Virus record (IMG/VR): IMGVR_UViG_3300021960_000582
Span: 1 to 22,128 of that record
Strand: one strand, 5' to 3'
DNA: 22,128 nucleotides
DNA from: a virus
Below are positions 8,901-15,126 of the stretch, piece by piece. The position numbers and the translations under genes are program-made. Under the pieces are notes generated by a model. That model ran no database searches and was not told where the DNA came from. It saw nothing but the letters and a program-made list of their open reading frames with translations. The stretch's first letter is position 1, and every line of letters starts with the position of its first letter.

Positions 8901-9491
8901 AGAAGCGCCAATGGCAGTTCCATCAATATTACCAGCATTAATGTCTACACTTGCTAATGTAGCTTGTCCTGTCGTAGTTATAGTAGTAAATACACCAGAC
9001 GTTGCAGATGTTGCACCGATAGTTGTGCCGTCAATAGCGCCGCCGTTAATATCAACAGTAGTTAATGTAGATGTGCCTGTTGCATTTAGCGTTGTAATGT
9101 TAGCGGTATCTGCTGACAAAGAATCAATGTTTGCTGTGCCGTCGATATAAATATTTTTAAATTCAAGTAATGAAGTACCCAGATCAATATCATCATCTGT
9201 AACAGGAACAATAGCACCGTCTTGGAATCGTACTTGTTCTACTGCGGCGGAAGATACCTCAACAAAAACACCCACTCGATTATTGGATGTGTCTACAACA
9301 ACTTTATTCTTAGCATCCGCGTCAGCAAGTACAGGAACGTAGCCTCCTTCTGCCGCTGATCCATCATGCTTGTGTCCAGTAAGTGCCGCAAAGGCATCGC
9401 GGATTGCGTTGTATTCGGCGTTAATAGGTGCAGATTTTACAATCTCGCCTGTAACGATATCCGCAACGGATTGTCGAGTATAGCCTGCCAT
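2946..9491 (-). CDS. Giant repeat-rich tail fibre protein (2181 aa)
   Basis: Domains in order: residues 1-110 are a virion-attachment-like head, including FAALTGHKHDGSAAEGG, a pattern shared by many marine phage fibres. Residues 110-280 are beta-rich T/G/A repeats. Residues 280-420 hold two KNYVD/KSYVD-type shaft units. At 425-458 is an Ala-rich helix, then a FDDRYLG module at 459-510, decapeptide repeats at 521-1060, and a second Ala-rich helix plus FDDRYLG module ending at 1170. Residues 1260-1460 form a mixed beta region. Residues 1474-1955 are YadA-head-like repeats of the type NTAVGYQAG. The C-terminal cap is 2090-2181. There are 48 cysteines, 29 of them between 1474 and 1979, and none after 1979. 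No peptidase-S74 intramolecular chaperone is recognisable, although it often follows such repeats. The start ATG directly follows the upstream stop, with a GGAGACAGAAG site. It probably forms trimeric side or central fibres with the glycine-rich protein at the tip. Confidence 0.9.
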   Translation of the reverse strand: MAGYTRQSVADIVTGEIVKSAPINAEYNAIRDAFAALTGHKHDGSAAEGGYVPVLADADAKNKVVVDTSNNRVGVFVEVSSAAVEQVRFQDGAIVPVTDDDIDLGTSLLEFKNIYIDGTANIDSLSADTANITTLNATGTSTLTTVDINGGAIDGTTIGATSATSGVFTTITTTGQATLASVDINAGNIDGTAIGASSASSVKGTTVCATTGFFGPITGAVTGNVTAASGTSNFCNVCVAGALNATLTGNVTASSGSSTFNNVTINGTLDVTSTKITNVTDPISAQDAATKNYVDTQITNLVDSAPGALNTLNELAAALGDDASFSTNVTNSIATKLPLAGGTMTGAIAMGNCKITGLGLATANGDATNKSYVDAGDALKLNLAGGTMSGAIDMGSSKITTTYTPTDSADLTTKTYVDGILGSSTAAADSATCAAASATCAATSETNAANSATNAAASFDSFDDRYLGAKATDPSLDNDGDALLDGALYFDTTNNRMKVYDTGTSAWSYTSPSSSEQTNINTVAGISSDITTVASDGTDIGTVATNIADVNTVAGISSNVTSVGGITSDVTCVAGNTTNVSTVAGISANVTTVAGVSSDVTTVAGISSDVTAVAGISGDIQDVQDKLTEVQTVADDLQEVVSEIETVAASISNVDTVATNISNVNTVGGISGNVTTVAGISADVTTVASDGTDIGTVAGISLDIQTLADIEDGTSATNAIQTVAGISSDVTTVAADGTDIGTVAGISSDVTTVSGVSSNVTTVAGISGNVTTVAGISSDVTTAATNNANITTVATNIADINTVANNIADVITAANDLNEVVSEIDTVANNIANVNTVGNDITDVNTVATSIANVNTAATNIANVNTVAGINSDVTTVAGISSNVTTVAGISSGVTSVAGISSDVTTVAADGVDIGVVSGISSDIQTLADIEDGTSATNAIQTVAGISGNVTTVSGNSANVTTVAGISANVTCVAGISADVVTVAADGTDIGTVAGISGNVSTVAGISSDVTGVATISGNVTTVAGISSDTTAVAGISANVTCVATCAADVTCAATNMTAITNACANATDACKLAITAEDTQFTLSDSVTTGYSALHYNAKAQAAKTAAESARDSTLAAFDSFDDRYLGSKTSDPSVDNDGNALVGGALYFDSTNGVMKVYTGSAWVAAYASLSGALLVANDLSDLNDAATARTNLGVAIGTDVLSPTGDGSGLTGISSDLLNDTTPQLGGSLDTNGNNIAFGDSATRGTDDTLRFGAGNDLDIYSNGVNAFIHACNAPGSLQIYGGSSGLYIGKANQTILIEELGNGIALDYNSVIKLFTTASGVEIPGRIDLSSNYLYKTCLMENPSQSANIALCLPLAAGTLALTSDINCITCDDASTNSVINLLTLERTTSGTPAVGVGTGIALNTETSASNVETGALIESVSTDVTATSEDFDLRFSTMAAGAAAAERLIVNSDGITVCGTRITTAPTGGKVLIGTGTNAQDCSVAIGHCAGELNGGLSSNTGSVAIGAYAGNCIGQPGSVSIGYCAGYDNWAGGQCSVQIGYFAGANNYYNNNLIAIGGCAGVGPMANNVIAIGLCAHKAGAICPDQIAIGTKALAAGSGSSGQHNIFIGHYSTASPTNTPQGHNVVIGNDTAKVIHSTVAGQAHGNTLIGSCSALALTCGSCNTMLGHLVGNSLTSGTRNTFIGYGAGDSVTTGCLNTLMGRLAGCNITTGNNDIIIGSMLDSFMPTSAIGSIRIGDWTNSYCVMIASVFEHDGSKNGVAVGDGTMGYTGNCGVIVGDYAGVAQTGNANVMIGAYSNNGGTGSQNVFMGYSSGKNGVCGDYNTYIGSCSGFCHTGANTKNTAVGYDTLNCGLLTSCNNTAVGYQAGKYITGCNNTYFGSGSGYAVNASGCNNTGIGQFSGASVTTGCYNSYVGDCAGYNVTTGCNNTAIGYAAFASSATACNEITLGNASVTCLRVPGAGFCVSATGGALVLCDMTVLGDINLPDWDFATSKGQLLIGDSDDLQLYHVSGNNYIKSTSTLQILTDAFQLYNGNNTELMILATANGSVDLYYDNAKKLETTSTGVDVTGSIASNISINAQTGTTYTTVLADRSKLVTLDNASAVTVTIPPNSSVAYPTGTKIDLLAKGAGQVTVAAGTGVTVNSSQTLKLRAQWSAASVIKLATDTWVLVGDLEAS
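3627..5072 (-). repeat. Cysteine-rich YadA-head-like beta repeats (fibre residues 1474-1955)
   Basis: The protein repeats the motif G-x-x-N-T-x-I/V-G-x-x-A-G with 13-20 residue spacing, for example TGCNNTAIGYAA, SCNNTAVGYQAG and GCNNTYFGSGSG. Repeats of this type build left-handed beta-roll or trimeric head domains of the YadA/Hia kind and the passenger of endosialidase-chaperoned fibres. Cys often occupies the position just before N-N-T, where other proteins usually have Asp, Ser or Asn. It also takes the Ala position of A-G (HCAG, YCAG, GCAG). Whether these cysteines are paired, buried or reduced cannot be told from sequence. Confidence 0.75.
5982..6137 (-). repeat. FDDRYLG module, copy 2 (fibre residues 1119-1170)
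   Basis: This is the second copy of the module, FDSFDDRYLGSKTSDPSVDN through ALYFDSTNGVMKVY to GSAWVAAYA. It is preceded by the Ala-rich AQAAKTAAESARDSTLAA helix and lies just past the end of the decapeptide array. It differs from copy 1 at scattered residues, so the duplication is not recent. Confidence 0.8.
6312..7931 (-). repeat. About 54 tandem decapeptide (30-base) repeats in the fibre gene
   Basis: Residues 521-1060 of the fibre repeat a ten-residue unit with consensus TTVAGISSDV. Common variants are T-N-I-A-D-V-N-T-V-A and T-V-A-x-D-G-T-D-I-G. Hydrophobic residues recur with 3-3-4 spacing. The DNA is degenerate at third positions, so selection acts on the protein unit, though recombination between units is still likely. 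The spacing breaks twice in matching fashion: a 14-residue step near 632-646 is restored by a 16-residue step near 706-722, and the same pair recurs at 812-826 and 926-942. The 30-residue segments at 701-730 and 921-950 are nearly identical and exactly 220 residues apart. Confidence 0.9.
7962..8117 (-). repeat. FDDRYLG module, copy 1 (fibre residues 459-510)
   Basis: This segment encodes FDSFDDRYLGAKATDPSLDN and continues through ALYFDTTNNRMKVYD to SAWSYT. It precedes the decapeptide array. The same module returns 660 residues later, after the array. Each copy follows an Ala-rich helical stretch. The module is common in marine phage fibres and looks like a small beta domain closing a coiled coil. 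Copies at both borders suggest the decapeptide array sits inside a duplicated cassette. Confidence 0.8.
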
Positions 9492-11033
9492 TTATCTTCT
9501 GTCTCCAAGACCAAATAACAACACAAAACCTTGAATCGAATGACTTGCGTTAGTGTCGTTAGTTACAAATTTAAGTGCAATTGATGTTCCCGATCCGGAA
9601 AAATTTGTTTTGGATACGGGGGATGCATTACCATCAAACACAGCAGTTGAATCGTATTCCGCTTCGTTGAAAAGAGCGGCTGTTGCTTCCGACGCTAAAC
9701 TGTAGTTTGTGGGGTTTGATACAAATATATCGTTGTAATCATATACAATACCCAAAACAATGTTTGTTGTTCCTTCTGTTCTAAGGTATGTAGATAACTT
9801 TATAAAATTTTTTCTTAGCTCCGGATCACCCATATGGTAAAAAGGTGTTTGAAAGAGAGAAAATATTTCAACACTATCGAAACTTGTTCCAGTTTCTTGC
9901 TTGTGGACTTTCCCGTCAGAGTCTCCATGAATGACTATTTCACTCAATCCTATATATCCAGAGTCCGCGCAAGTGGCAGATATTCCTAAAAGTTGTCCAA
10001 ACTCAAAAACAATGCCGCCAGCCTGTTGTTCGCGTAACGCACCAATAACGCCTTCAGATTCCGCCTCGCCAAAGAATATTCTAAATTGTGATTTTTGGCG
10101 GATAACTACAGAACACAGAGTGCTCAAATCGTTATTGTTAGAAATAAAATTAAAAATTGATTGTACGTTTTTGGAAACAGTCTCAAGGTTTACGTCGCCA
10201 ATTTTATCTGTACCAGATACTGGACGCATACCGTCCGGACCAAGAAATAAAAGATCGCCGCCAAGCTCGATAACTGAATCCGCAGATAGGCACCCTAGAT
10301 CGTTAGTAACTGGCAAAACAGTAAAATCGGTATTGTTATTACCTACAATTTTTTTAATATTATTTTTTCCGAACACGTATAACTCGTCTCGGAAAGCTTT
10401 AATCTGGATAATTTCAAAACCAACATTTACAGATCCGGCACCAAGGCCGGGGTCAAAATCCGTATCGCTCAAAGGAGAGCTATGGTATACTTCATTGGGG
10501 TTGGCAGATGAACCCGCCAAAAACATATGCCCTTTAAAGTCTGTTGCGTATTTAGGATCTACTGGAGCATTAGCGTCTGTTATTTGAGTGTAAGTCGTTC
10601 CGTCATAAATAGCCGCTGGATTGACTCCATCAGTCAACAATACTTTTTGATTATACCAATTGTACTTTAAAAAACGGACACGTGTAACCCCACTCGTTGT
10701 GGGTGATCCGGAAAGAGTAACGGCTACCCAAGCGGAGCTAGTGTTATCCCAATAGTAAAGATAATTAGTTCCAGACGAGGGAGCGCGACACGCAAGTATT
10801 CCGTCGTTAATATCTCCAATAACACAAACACCAAGTACGGGTCCGGTTCCCGGTAAATTTGCATAGGAGTTAGTGTACCCGCTAATTCTACGATATCCGC
10901 CAGTAACAGATGGTTCGTAATTAATTAGTCGCGTAGCAGATCCCGGAAGTAACTCACTATGAGATAGCAAATTTTTGTTTGTGTGTAGTCCGCCTTCACA
11001 AGAAACACTAAAAATCTGTAGATCATCCGCCAT
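9492..11033 (-). CDS. Tail (nozzle / stabilization-like) protein
   Basis: The 513-residue, beta-rich protein has an opening signature PGSATRLINYEPSVTGGYRR (residues 30-49). I associate this with a tail protein found next to the adaptor in many marine short-tailed phages. The body has aromatic-Gly strand patterns such as NYLYYWDNTSSAWV, GHMFLAGS and DELYVFGKNNI, suggesting a beta-propeller. By position, after the adaptor and before the fibre, it corresponds to T7 gp12 (tail nozzle) or P22 gp10 (stabilization). I cannot show direct homology. Its start overlaps the adaptor gene by 11 bases, with AGGG upstream. No membrane segment is seen. It probably forms the lower tail and the fibre attachment site. 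Confidence 0.75.
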   Translation of the reverse strand: MADDLQIFSVSCEGGLHTNKNLLSHSELLPGSATRLINYEPSVTGGYRRISGYTNSYANLPGTGPVLGVCVIGDINDGILACRAPSSGTNYLYYWDNTSSAWVAVTLSGSPTTSGVTRVRFLKYNWYNQKVLLTDGVNPAAIYDGTTYTQITDANAPVDPKYATDFKGHMFLAGSSANPNEVYHSSPLSDTDFDPGLGAGSVNVGFEIIQIKAFRDELYVFGKNNIKKIVGNNNTDFTVLPVTNDLGCLSADSVIELGGDLLFLGPDGMRPVSGTDKIGDVNLETVSKNVQSIFNFISNNNDLSTLCSVVIRQKSQFRIFFGEAESEGVIGALREQQAGGIVFEFGQLLGISATCADSGYIGLSEIVIHGDSDGKVHKQETGTSFDSVEIFSLFQTPFYHMGDPELRKNFIKLSTYLRTEGTTNIVLGIVYDYNDIFVSNPTNYSLASEATAALFNEAEYDSTAVFDGNASPVSKTNFSGSGTSIALKFVTNDTNASHSIQGFVLLFGLGDRR

Positions 11034-11757
11034 CTACAACTACCCTGAGTGCGTAGGAATTAAAAGTAGATCTTGGTTTGTAGGTAGAGCGAACAAATAA
11101 TTTATCGTCAACCAATAACCTTCTCATCATTTTAATCCCCTCATCAAAATCATTTTGATGAATTTGCGCACTTTGTTCGTTAGAGCGAAAACGCATCATG
11201 TACATCATAGCACCATCAATTATGACATGATTAAACCTATCGGGAATTACTGCTGTATCTGTGTACAAATTCAAGCTTGTAGGAAACGTCCAGTATTTAT
11301 ACTCAACAACGTATGCATCATTTGGACTTGGTGTTACGCCAAACTTTTCTTCTTGCGTTTGGTATACCCTGAAAGGAATTGCAATCCCAGATCCTTCATC
11401 ACCAGTCTCGTCGTCAGGTCTGTATCTAAATAAATATTCAGTGTACGGAATCACACTCAACTTCTGCGGTTGATTACTCTTGCTAGCTAACTGTTTAATG
11501 TAAAAAGAATCCCAGTCAACAGAAGACATATCCGCAGGAAAATCGTATTCGCGGGTTCCAGCAGTTAGCGTTTGGGAATAAGTAGTTAATGTAAAAGGCC
11601 ACTCTTGCGCAGATTGAATAATTTTTCTAATAGAGGAGTTGATAGCATCTTTTGCTAACGCTTGAATATTACGCACAGCCGGGAAGTCGTTCTGGTCAAT
11701 TACAACTTCGTTGAGCCTGCGTAACAACTCATTTGTTAAATCAATATAAGTAGCCAT
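11023..11757 (-). CDS. Head-tail adaptor protein (T7 gp11 / SU10-adaptor-like)
   Basis: The product has 244 residues. The N-terminal segment YIDLTNELLRRLNEVVI (4-20) followed by ALAKDAINSSIRKIIQ is the characteristic opening of phage adaptor proteins of the SU10 type. Further on are EYDFPADM and YVVEYKYWTFP, and late helices around FNHVIIDGAMMYMMRFRSNE. These match the helical bundle plus beta layer that docks under the portal. It is the first gene after the capsid block and lies downstream of a strong hairpin. An AAAGG site sits twelve bases before the ATG, a slightly long spacing. An ATG six bases upstream runs straight into TAA and is not used. It is expected to form the dodecameric ring joining portal and tail. 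Confidence 0.82.
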   Translation of the reverse strand: MATYIDLTNELLRRLNEVVIDQNDFPAVRNIQALAKDAINSSIRKIIQSAQEWPFTLTTYSQTLTAGTREYDFPADMSSVDWDSFYIKQLASKSNQPQKLSVIPYTEYLFRYRPDDETGDEGSGIAIPFRVYQTQEEKFGVTPSPNDAYVVEYKYWTFPTSLNLYTDTAVIPDRFNHVIIDGAMMYMMRFRSNEQSAQIHQNDFDEGIKMMRRLLVDDKLFVRSTYKPRSTFNSYALRVVVDGG

Positions 11758-11786
11758 TTACATTAAATACCTTTATATATACGTCA

Positions 11787-11802
11787 GGGGGCCGAAGCCC
11801 CC
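11787..11802 (-). terminator. UUCG-capped GC hairpin, possible terminator or processing site
   Basis: In the 59-base gap between decoration protein and adaptor, the minus strand reads GGGGGC-TTCG-GCCCCC. This is a perfect six-pair GC stem with the extra-stable UUCG tetraloop. No U tract follows on the minus strand, so it is not a classical intrinsic terminator. It could still give partial termination or protect the 3' end of the capsid message, so that capsid genes are expressed more than the tail genes below. A similar step-down after the capsid gene is known in T7. Confidence 0.55.
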
Positions 11803-11816
11803 ATCCGCATTGTTAT

Positions 11817-12227
11817 TTATGCAAGTTGATCACGAACAACTTCGTCAGCACCGTTTGTTGCTTCATTAACGTCAACAACGATTGCCCATACACGAGCAGT
11901 CACTGTAGCCGCAGGAGAAGCACCTGCAGTACCAGTTACGTCGATTGTGTCAGTAGACGCTACGATACCCTGAGTTTGAGTACCAAAAGCGAAGTCTCCA
12001 GCGGAACCACTATCGACAGCAGTAGCCGCCATGAAAGTAGTAGTGCCATCAGCGACTGTGACATCGTAATCAGCAGAGTCCATAGCGTCGATTAACTCAA
12101 CGCCAGCCGCTAGAACGAGAGTTCCCGCTCCAACAGATGGACCCGTTACTGTGCCAGTTGTAGTTGGAAGCTCAACTTCCTTCTCAACCATGATTGCTTT
12201 TGAAAGCAAAGATGTAGATTTAGCCAT
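11817..12227 (-). CDS. Probable capsid decoration / head-associated protein
   Basis: The 136-residue protein is rich in Thr, Val, Ala, Gly and Asp, predicted all-beta, with no membrane segment. After a charged start (MAKSTSLLSKAIMVEKEVELP) come beta-forming stretches such as GTLVLAAGVELI and DTIDVTGTAG, ending in ARVWAIVVDVNEA. It lies 15 bases after the major capsid gene and before the hairpin. It has a strong GGGGGA site, so it probably shares the high expression of the capsid gene. These points fit a capsid decoration or cement protein. I recognise no family-specific motif, and a head fibre or minor head protein remains possible. Confidence 0.6.
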   Translation of the reverse strand: MAKSTSLLSKAIMVEKEVELPTTTGTVTGPSVGAGTLVLAAGVELIDAMDSADYDVTVADGTTTFMAATAVDSGSAGDFAFGTQTQGIVASTDTIDVTGTAGASPAATVTARVWAIVVDVNEATNGADEVVRDQLA

Positions 12228-12242
12228 TGTTAGATCCCCCTA

Positions 12243-13307
12243 TTAATAGCCAGTTTGGTAACGAAGAGTTACGATACCTTCTGGACGAAGAATCTTACGA
12301 CCATACAGGTGCATACCACGAACGATATCAGCGAAGCTGTCTGGATCACGGTAAGTTTCAGTCTTGTTGATCTGCTGAGCAGTAGCAACCGCTGAATCAT
12401 GACCTGCTGTGATTACACCATAGTTAGTGCCTTGTGCAGTTGCAGAAGCAACGGCAGGACCAGTACCAACAGAAGGCAGGTTATTAGAAATATAAACACG
12501 GAAACCGTGCAAGTTATTAATAACAAGACCATTCTGGAGGCCAGAACCACCAAAGTCTGAATTGAACAGACGAGAATCTTCGTCTTTCAAAGTTTCAGCA
12601 AACACAGGGTCAACAACCAACCAACGTCCGTTTGTGTCAACAAACTGTTGATCAAGCAGACGGCTCATACGAGCAATCGCTTGTAGCGGAGACACCGTTC
12701 CTGATGGGAATGATGTAGCACCCGGCAAACGTGGGACGATTGGAATAGCGTCGCCAGAAGTACCAGAAGAAACAAAAGTCGTCTCGTCTAACTTCATTGC
12801 GGAAAGAAGTTCATCCGAACCTGCTGATGTAACAGCTTTAGTTCCGTTTACAGTTGTGTTGACTGTGTCGCCAGCACCGTGAAGTGCAGACTGAGCATAG
12901 CCAGACAAGTATGCAAGAACTTCTTGGTCATACTGATCACGAAGGCGGTAAGCCGCACGGTCAGTAGCCATCTGCATAAAGTTCACGTGTGAGTGAGCTT
13001 CTTCGATGTCGTCAATCTTAAATGCGAAATAGTTCGCTTTGTCGATTGTAAGTGAGAAATCCTCATCATCCAGATCATCCGCAGTGATTTGAGAACCACG
13101 TGAGTATGCCTTGACTGAGATTTCAGGCTCTTTGATAATCTTCACTGAGTCGCCCATTTGAGCGATTTCACCGAAGTAATCATTGTTAGTAATATCTTCT
13201 ACAGTAGAAGACTTACGGAAAGCAAGTTGTACCTGCTTTGAATAGATAATCGGGCTAAAGTTACCATTGGGTAGGTTGCCGTAGCCCGCCGCTTTTGCAA
13301 ATGCCAT
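12243..13307 (-). CDS. Major capsid protein
   Basis: The product has 354 residues. The N-terminal VQLAFRKSSTVEDITNNDY, then MGDSVKIIKEPEISVK and RGSQITADDLDDEDFSLTID, are typical of the P22/T7-like branch of HK97-fold coat proteins in marine phages. The stretch AYRLRDQYDQEVLAYLSGYA is the expected spine-helix region. VDTNGRWLVVDPVFAETLKD and GFRVYISNNLP match the conserved A-domain strands. The C-terminus DIVRGMHLYGRKILRPEGIV closes the fold. Size is normal for the family. Placement after the scaffold, a strong AAGGAG site seven bases before the ATG, and its own promoter with a long leader all fit the most abundant virion protein. GC is visibly higher than in the nearby accessory genes. Confidence 0.93.
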   Translation of the reverse strand: MAFAKAAGYGNLPNGNFSPIIYSKQVQLAFRKSSTVEDITNNDYFGEIAQMGDSVKIIKEPEISVKAYSRGSQITADDLDDEDFSLTIDKANYFAFKIDDIEEAHSHVNFMQMATDRAAYRLRDQYDQEVLAYLSGYAQSALHGAGDTVNTTVNGTKAVTSAGSDELLSAMKLDETTFVSSGTSGDAIPIVPRLPGATSFPSGTVSPLQAIARMSRLLDQQFVDTNGRWLVVDPVFAETLKDEDSRLFNSDFGGSGLQNGLVINNLHGFRVYISNNLPSVGTGPAVASATAQGTNYGVITAGHDSAVATAQQINKTETYRDPDSFADIVRGMHLYGRKILRPEGIVTLRYQTGY

Positions 13308-13545
13308 GATGACACTCCTTATATTATAAGCATAGGGTTAAGGTTATGTGTAACTTCGGCAGAGGCCATCTAGCATCAGGGTGGCTTTCTCACCGGCCAA
13401 AGTGAGTAGCGGCCTGCGTAGTTTGGGTGTTCTGAGAAGGCATAATAAGAATCCCTGCTAATTTAACAACTGGCCTGAAGTTAAACTAACAGTTCATCTT
13501 AATATTAAATAGTCGTGGGTATCCTTACGGGGCCACTACGTCCTG
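13308..13545 (-). promoter_or_regulatory. Long structured 5' leader of the major capsid gene
   Basis: This is the only gene-free stretch near 300 bases. If transcription starts about seven bases past the -10 box, the leader is about 240 bases. Visible inverted repeats are TTTAAC/GTTAAA (13462-13485, 12-base loop) and CTCAC/GTGAG (13389-13406, 8-base loop). The 13-base palindrome CTTATAATATAAG (13318-13330) shares three bases with the capsid Shine-Dalgarno site. Several GGCC self-complementary patches could form alternative pairings. No poly-U terminator is seen. It may control capsid translation or message stability. I do not recognise a known riboswitch or Rfam family in it. Confidence 0.55.
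13390..13443 (-). CDS. Possible 17-aa leader peptide in the capsid-gene leader
   Basis: An ATG at 13443 opens an 18-codon frame encoding MPSQNTQTTQAATHFGR and a TGA stop. It is preceded by GCAGGGA eight bases upstream, an acceptable ribosome-binding site. The stop codon lies in the 3' arm of the CTCAC/GTGAG hairpin, so a translating ribosome would disrupt that stem. The peptide is polar, with four Thr and four Gln, and has no signal or membrane segment. A short ORF like this can occur by chance, and only conservation across relatives would make it real. Confidence 0.3.
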   Translation of the reverse strand: MPSQNTQTTQAATHFGR

Positions 13546-13551
13546 CATATA

Positions 13552-13579
13552 GTTATATCTACAGAATACTAATTGTCAA
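13552..13579 (-). promoter_or_regulatory. Sigma70-type promoter for the capsid gene
   Basis: The minus strand carries a perfect TTGACA (13574-13579), a 16-base spacer and TATAAC (13552-13557, five of six consensus). The -35 box begins five bases after the scaffold stop codon, in the only long gap of the head module. It would give the capsid and decoration genes extra transcription from host RNA polymerase, on top of read-through from upstream. Confidence 0.75.
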
Positions 13580-13584
13580 GTAAT

Positions 13585-14466
13585 TTATCGTGCAGATCCA
13601 GAAAGATCGTAGATAAACTTACCTGTACGAATTGCTTCGGCAATTTCGTCTGCCATTTTTTCATATTGCTGTGCAGTCATGCGAGCAACATCAGATTCTT
13701 TAAAGTAACTGTTAGACTCGTCTGCTTCAGGGGAAGATCTTTCAGATCGAGTTCCAATAGCTTTTGCCGCATCGCGGTCAGAAGAAGATCTTTTCTTTCC
13801 ACTAATGCCCATATCCGCCTTATACAAATCGATAGCGCGAGATGCAGAGACAGCGTCATTATCGTTATCGTAAAGTGCATCCTGCACCCACTTAGGTTGT
13901 TCTTCCACCCAGTTATGGAAATCGTCCGTATCGCGGATCTGTTCAAAGTCGGGGTGTAAACGCATGAGTTCAGCTTCAGCTTTTTCTCGCCGCGCTTCTA
14001 ACTTCATTTCGTCGATTTCTTTAAATTTATTTTCATATTCAGACGCAGTTTCATTTGCTTTTTTCATTGCAATAGTTTCAACAATCTTAGCAACATCTGG
14101 ATACCTTTCCATCCAAGCTGTCAGTTCATCCTCAGACTTTGGATACTTGATTTCTTTTTTAGTAGACGCATCAAGTTGCGCTTTTAACTGGTCGATTTGT
14201 TCTTGTAATTTTTCCTCAGTCTTCTGCGCGTGTCGGCGCAAATCGCCGTACCTTTTCTTAAAGGTTTTCTCTTCCGCTTTCTTAGGCTCTGGACCTTCAT
14301 CAACTTGTTCATTATCTTCAGTAGCTTCTTCTTTTACTTTCATTAATTCAGCAAGTTCAGCTTCTTCATCTTCAATGCGCTTTTTATTCGCATTCCTCTT
14401 AGCAAAGCCAGATGCGACTTTTACTTGTTCGACTTTCTTAGTCATTTCAGTTGTTGTTGTAGACAT
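13585..14466 (-). CDS. Capsid scaffolding protein
   Basis: The 293-residue product is highly charged and mostly helical. Residues 28-60 are acidic. Residues 66-100 (KTFKKRYGDLRRHAQKTEEK and on) form a strong coiled coil. A conserved block, RYPDVAKIVETIAMKKANE (121-139), and a second coiled coil (141-170) follow. Then comes HPDFEQIRDTDDFHNWVEEQ (171-190) and WVQDALYDN. The C-terminus ESDVARMTAQQYEKMADEIA (257-276) continues to a basic GKFIYDLSGSAR end. That end resembles the coat-binding helix-turn-helix of scaffolding proteins. The position just before the major capsid gene is standard. No protease motif is seen, so it is probably released or degraded by other means. An AAAGGA site precedes the ATG. 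Confidence 0.87.
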   Translation of the reverse strand: MSTTTTEMTKKVEQVKVASGFAKRNANKKRIEDEEAELAELMKVKEEATEDNEQVDEGPEPKKAEEKTFKKRYGDLRRHAQKTEEKLQEQIDQLKAQLDASTKKEIKYPKSEDELTAWMERYPDVAKIVETIAMKKANETASEYENKFKEIDEMKLEARREKAEAELMRLHPDFEQIRDTDDFHNWVEEQPKWVQDALYDNDNDAVSASRAIDLYKADMGISGKKRSSSDRDAAKAIGTRSERSSPEADESNSYFKESDVARMTAQQYEKMADEIAEAIRTGKFIYDLSGSAR

Positions 14467-14487
14467 TAGTTTTTCCTTTGTCTGGGG

Positions 14488-14511
14488 CTAACGGTTGCCG
14501 AAGGGCGTTAG
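14488..14511 (-). other. Hairpin pair in the cupin-scaffold junction
   Basis: CTAACG and CGTTAG pair across a 12-base loop (14488-14511). A smaller stem, GAAGT/ACTTC (14526-14541, 6-base loop), spans the cupin stop codon. The 66-base gap otherwise holds only the scaffold Shine-Dalgarno site. No U tract follows, so termination is unlikely. The stems could set off the cupin/Asn-synthetase insert from the scaffold message as a processing or stability element. Confidence 0.4.
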
Positions 14512-14532
14512 GTAGCCAGTTAAATGAAGTAT

Positions 14533-15126
14533 TTAAACTTCGTGCGTTCCTAATTTCATTGCATGGTTATGCTCCAATGGAGTAGAACTATACACATGAA
14601 AAGGTATTACAGTAAGACTACTGTCTTCTGTCTCAAAATGATGAGGTTCCATTTTATCTAAAATAATAACATCGCCTTCTTCCAGCAAATGCTTTTCATC
14701 TCCCTTCATTCCAATAATGCTCCAGCCTTGTCCTTCGTATACGTAAACAACTCTAGCAGTAGAATGAATGTGATGCTTTTGTTCAGACGCATGTGGGGGA
14801 ATAGTTAATTTTTGTAATGTCGGGTCGCCGGGACGAATTGGGTGAATAAGCTGGTCAGTGCTACATCCATTAATGTAAGGCAAGTTTGTGTCACTGCCGT
14901 TAATAGCAGAAGAGCGATACGGACAATTATATCCACGTAAAACTACACACATAGAGTTTGTTTCAATAGATCTTTTCCCCGGCGCAACAAAAACTTTTTT
15001 GTCACTAACTGCCCAAGCAGTATCCCCGCGAGCAACATCTACTTTATGATTTCCGACATAAATAGTGTGCGCGTACAAACCAGAACCTTTAATAATTTCT
15101 GTTTCGCCTTTCTTAAATAACCTCAT
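14533..15126 (-). CDS. Cupin-domain protein
   Basis: The product has 197 residues. The C-terminal half is a clear cupin barrel. EQKHHIHSTARVVYVYEGQG (115-134) supplies the metal-binding His pair (His119 and His121) and the turn glycines of motif 1. GDVIILDKMEPHHF (151-164) supplies the motif 2 Gly and His. The usual motif 1 glutamate is not at the standard spacing. The N-terminal half includes RGYNCPYRSSA (64-74), NGCSTDQL (86-93) and GDPTLQKLTIPPH. I recognise this whole pattern from marine phage and bacterial genes without an assigned reaction. Its ATG lies inside the end of the Asn-synthetase-like gene (14-base overlap, AGGAAG site), so the two are surely co-translated and probably share a pathway. 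It could be a sugar isomerase or epimerase, a dioxygenase or a small-molecule sensor. Confidence 0.8.
   Translation of the reverse strand: MRLFKKGETEIIKGSGLYAHTIYVGNHKVDVARGDTAWAVSDKKVFVAPGKRSIETNSMCVVLRGYNCPYRSSAINGSDTNLPYINGCSTDQLIHPIRPGDPTLQKLTIPPHASEQKHHIHSTARVVYVYEGQGWSIIGMKGDEKHLLEEGDVIILDKMEPHHFETEDSSLTVIPFHVYSSTPLEHNHAMKLGTHEV

Noticed and set aside
9931-10587. Plus-strand open frame of 218 aa
   Set aside because: Antisense to the tail protein gene, which has better composition, start signals and neighbours. No domain is recognisable.
13318-13330. TATAAT inside the palindrome before the capsid ATG as a second -10 box
   Set aside because: No acceptable -35 hexamer lies 16-18 bases upstream, and a start there would leave almost no room for the ribosome-binding site.
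13573-14491. Open frames opposite and in another frame of the scaffold gene
   Set aside because: Ser/Phe/Cys-rich shadow translations of a charged coiled-coil gene, with no start signals.
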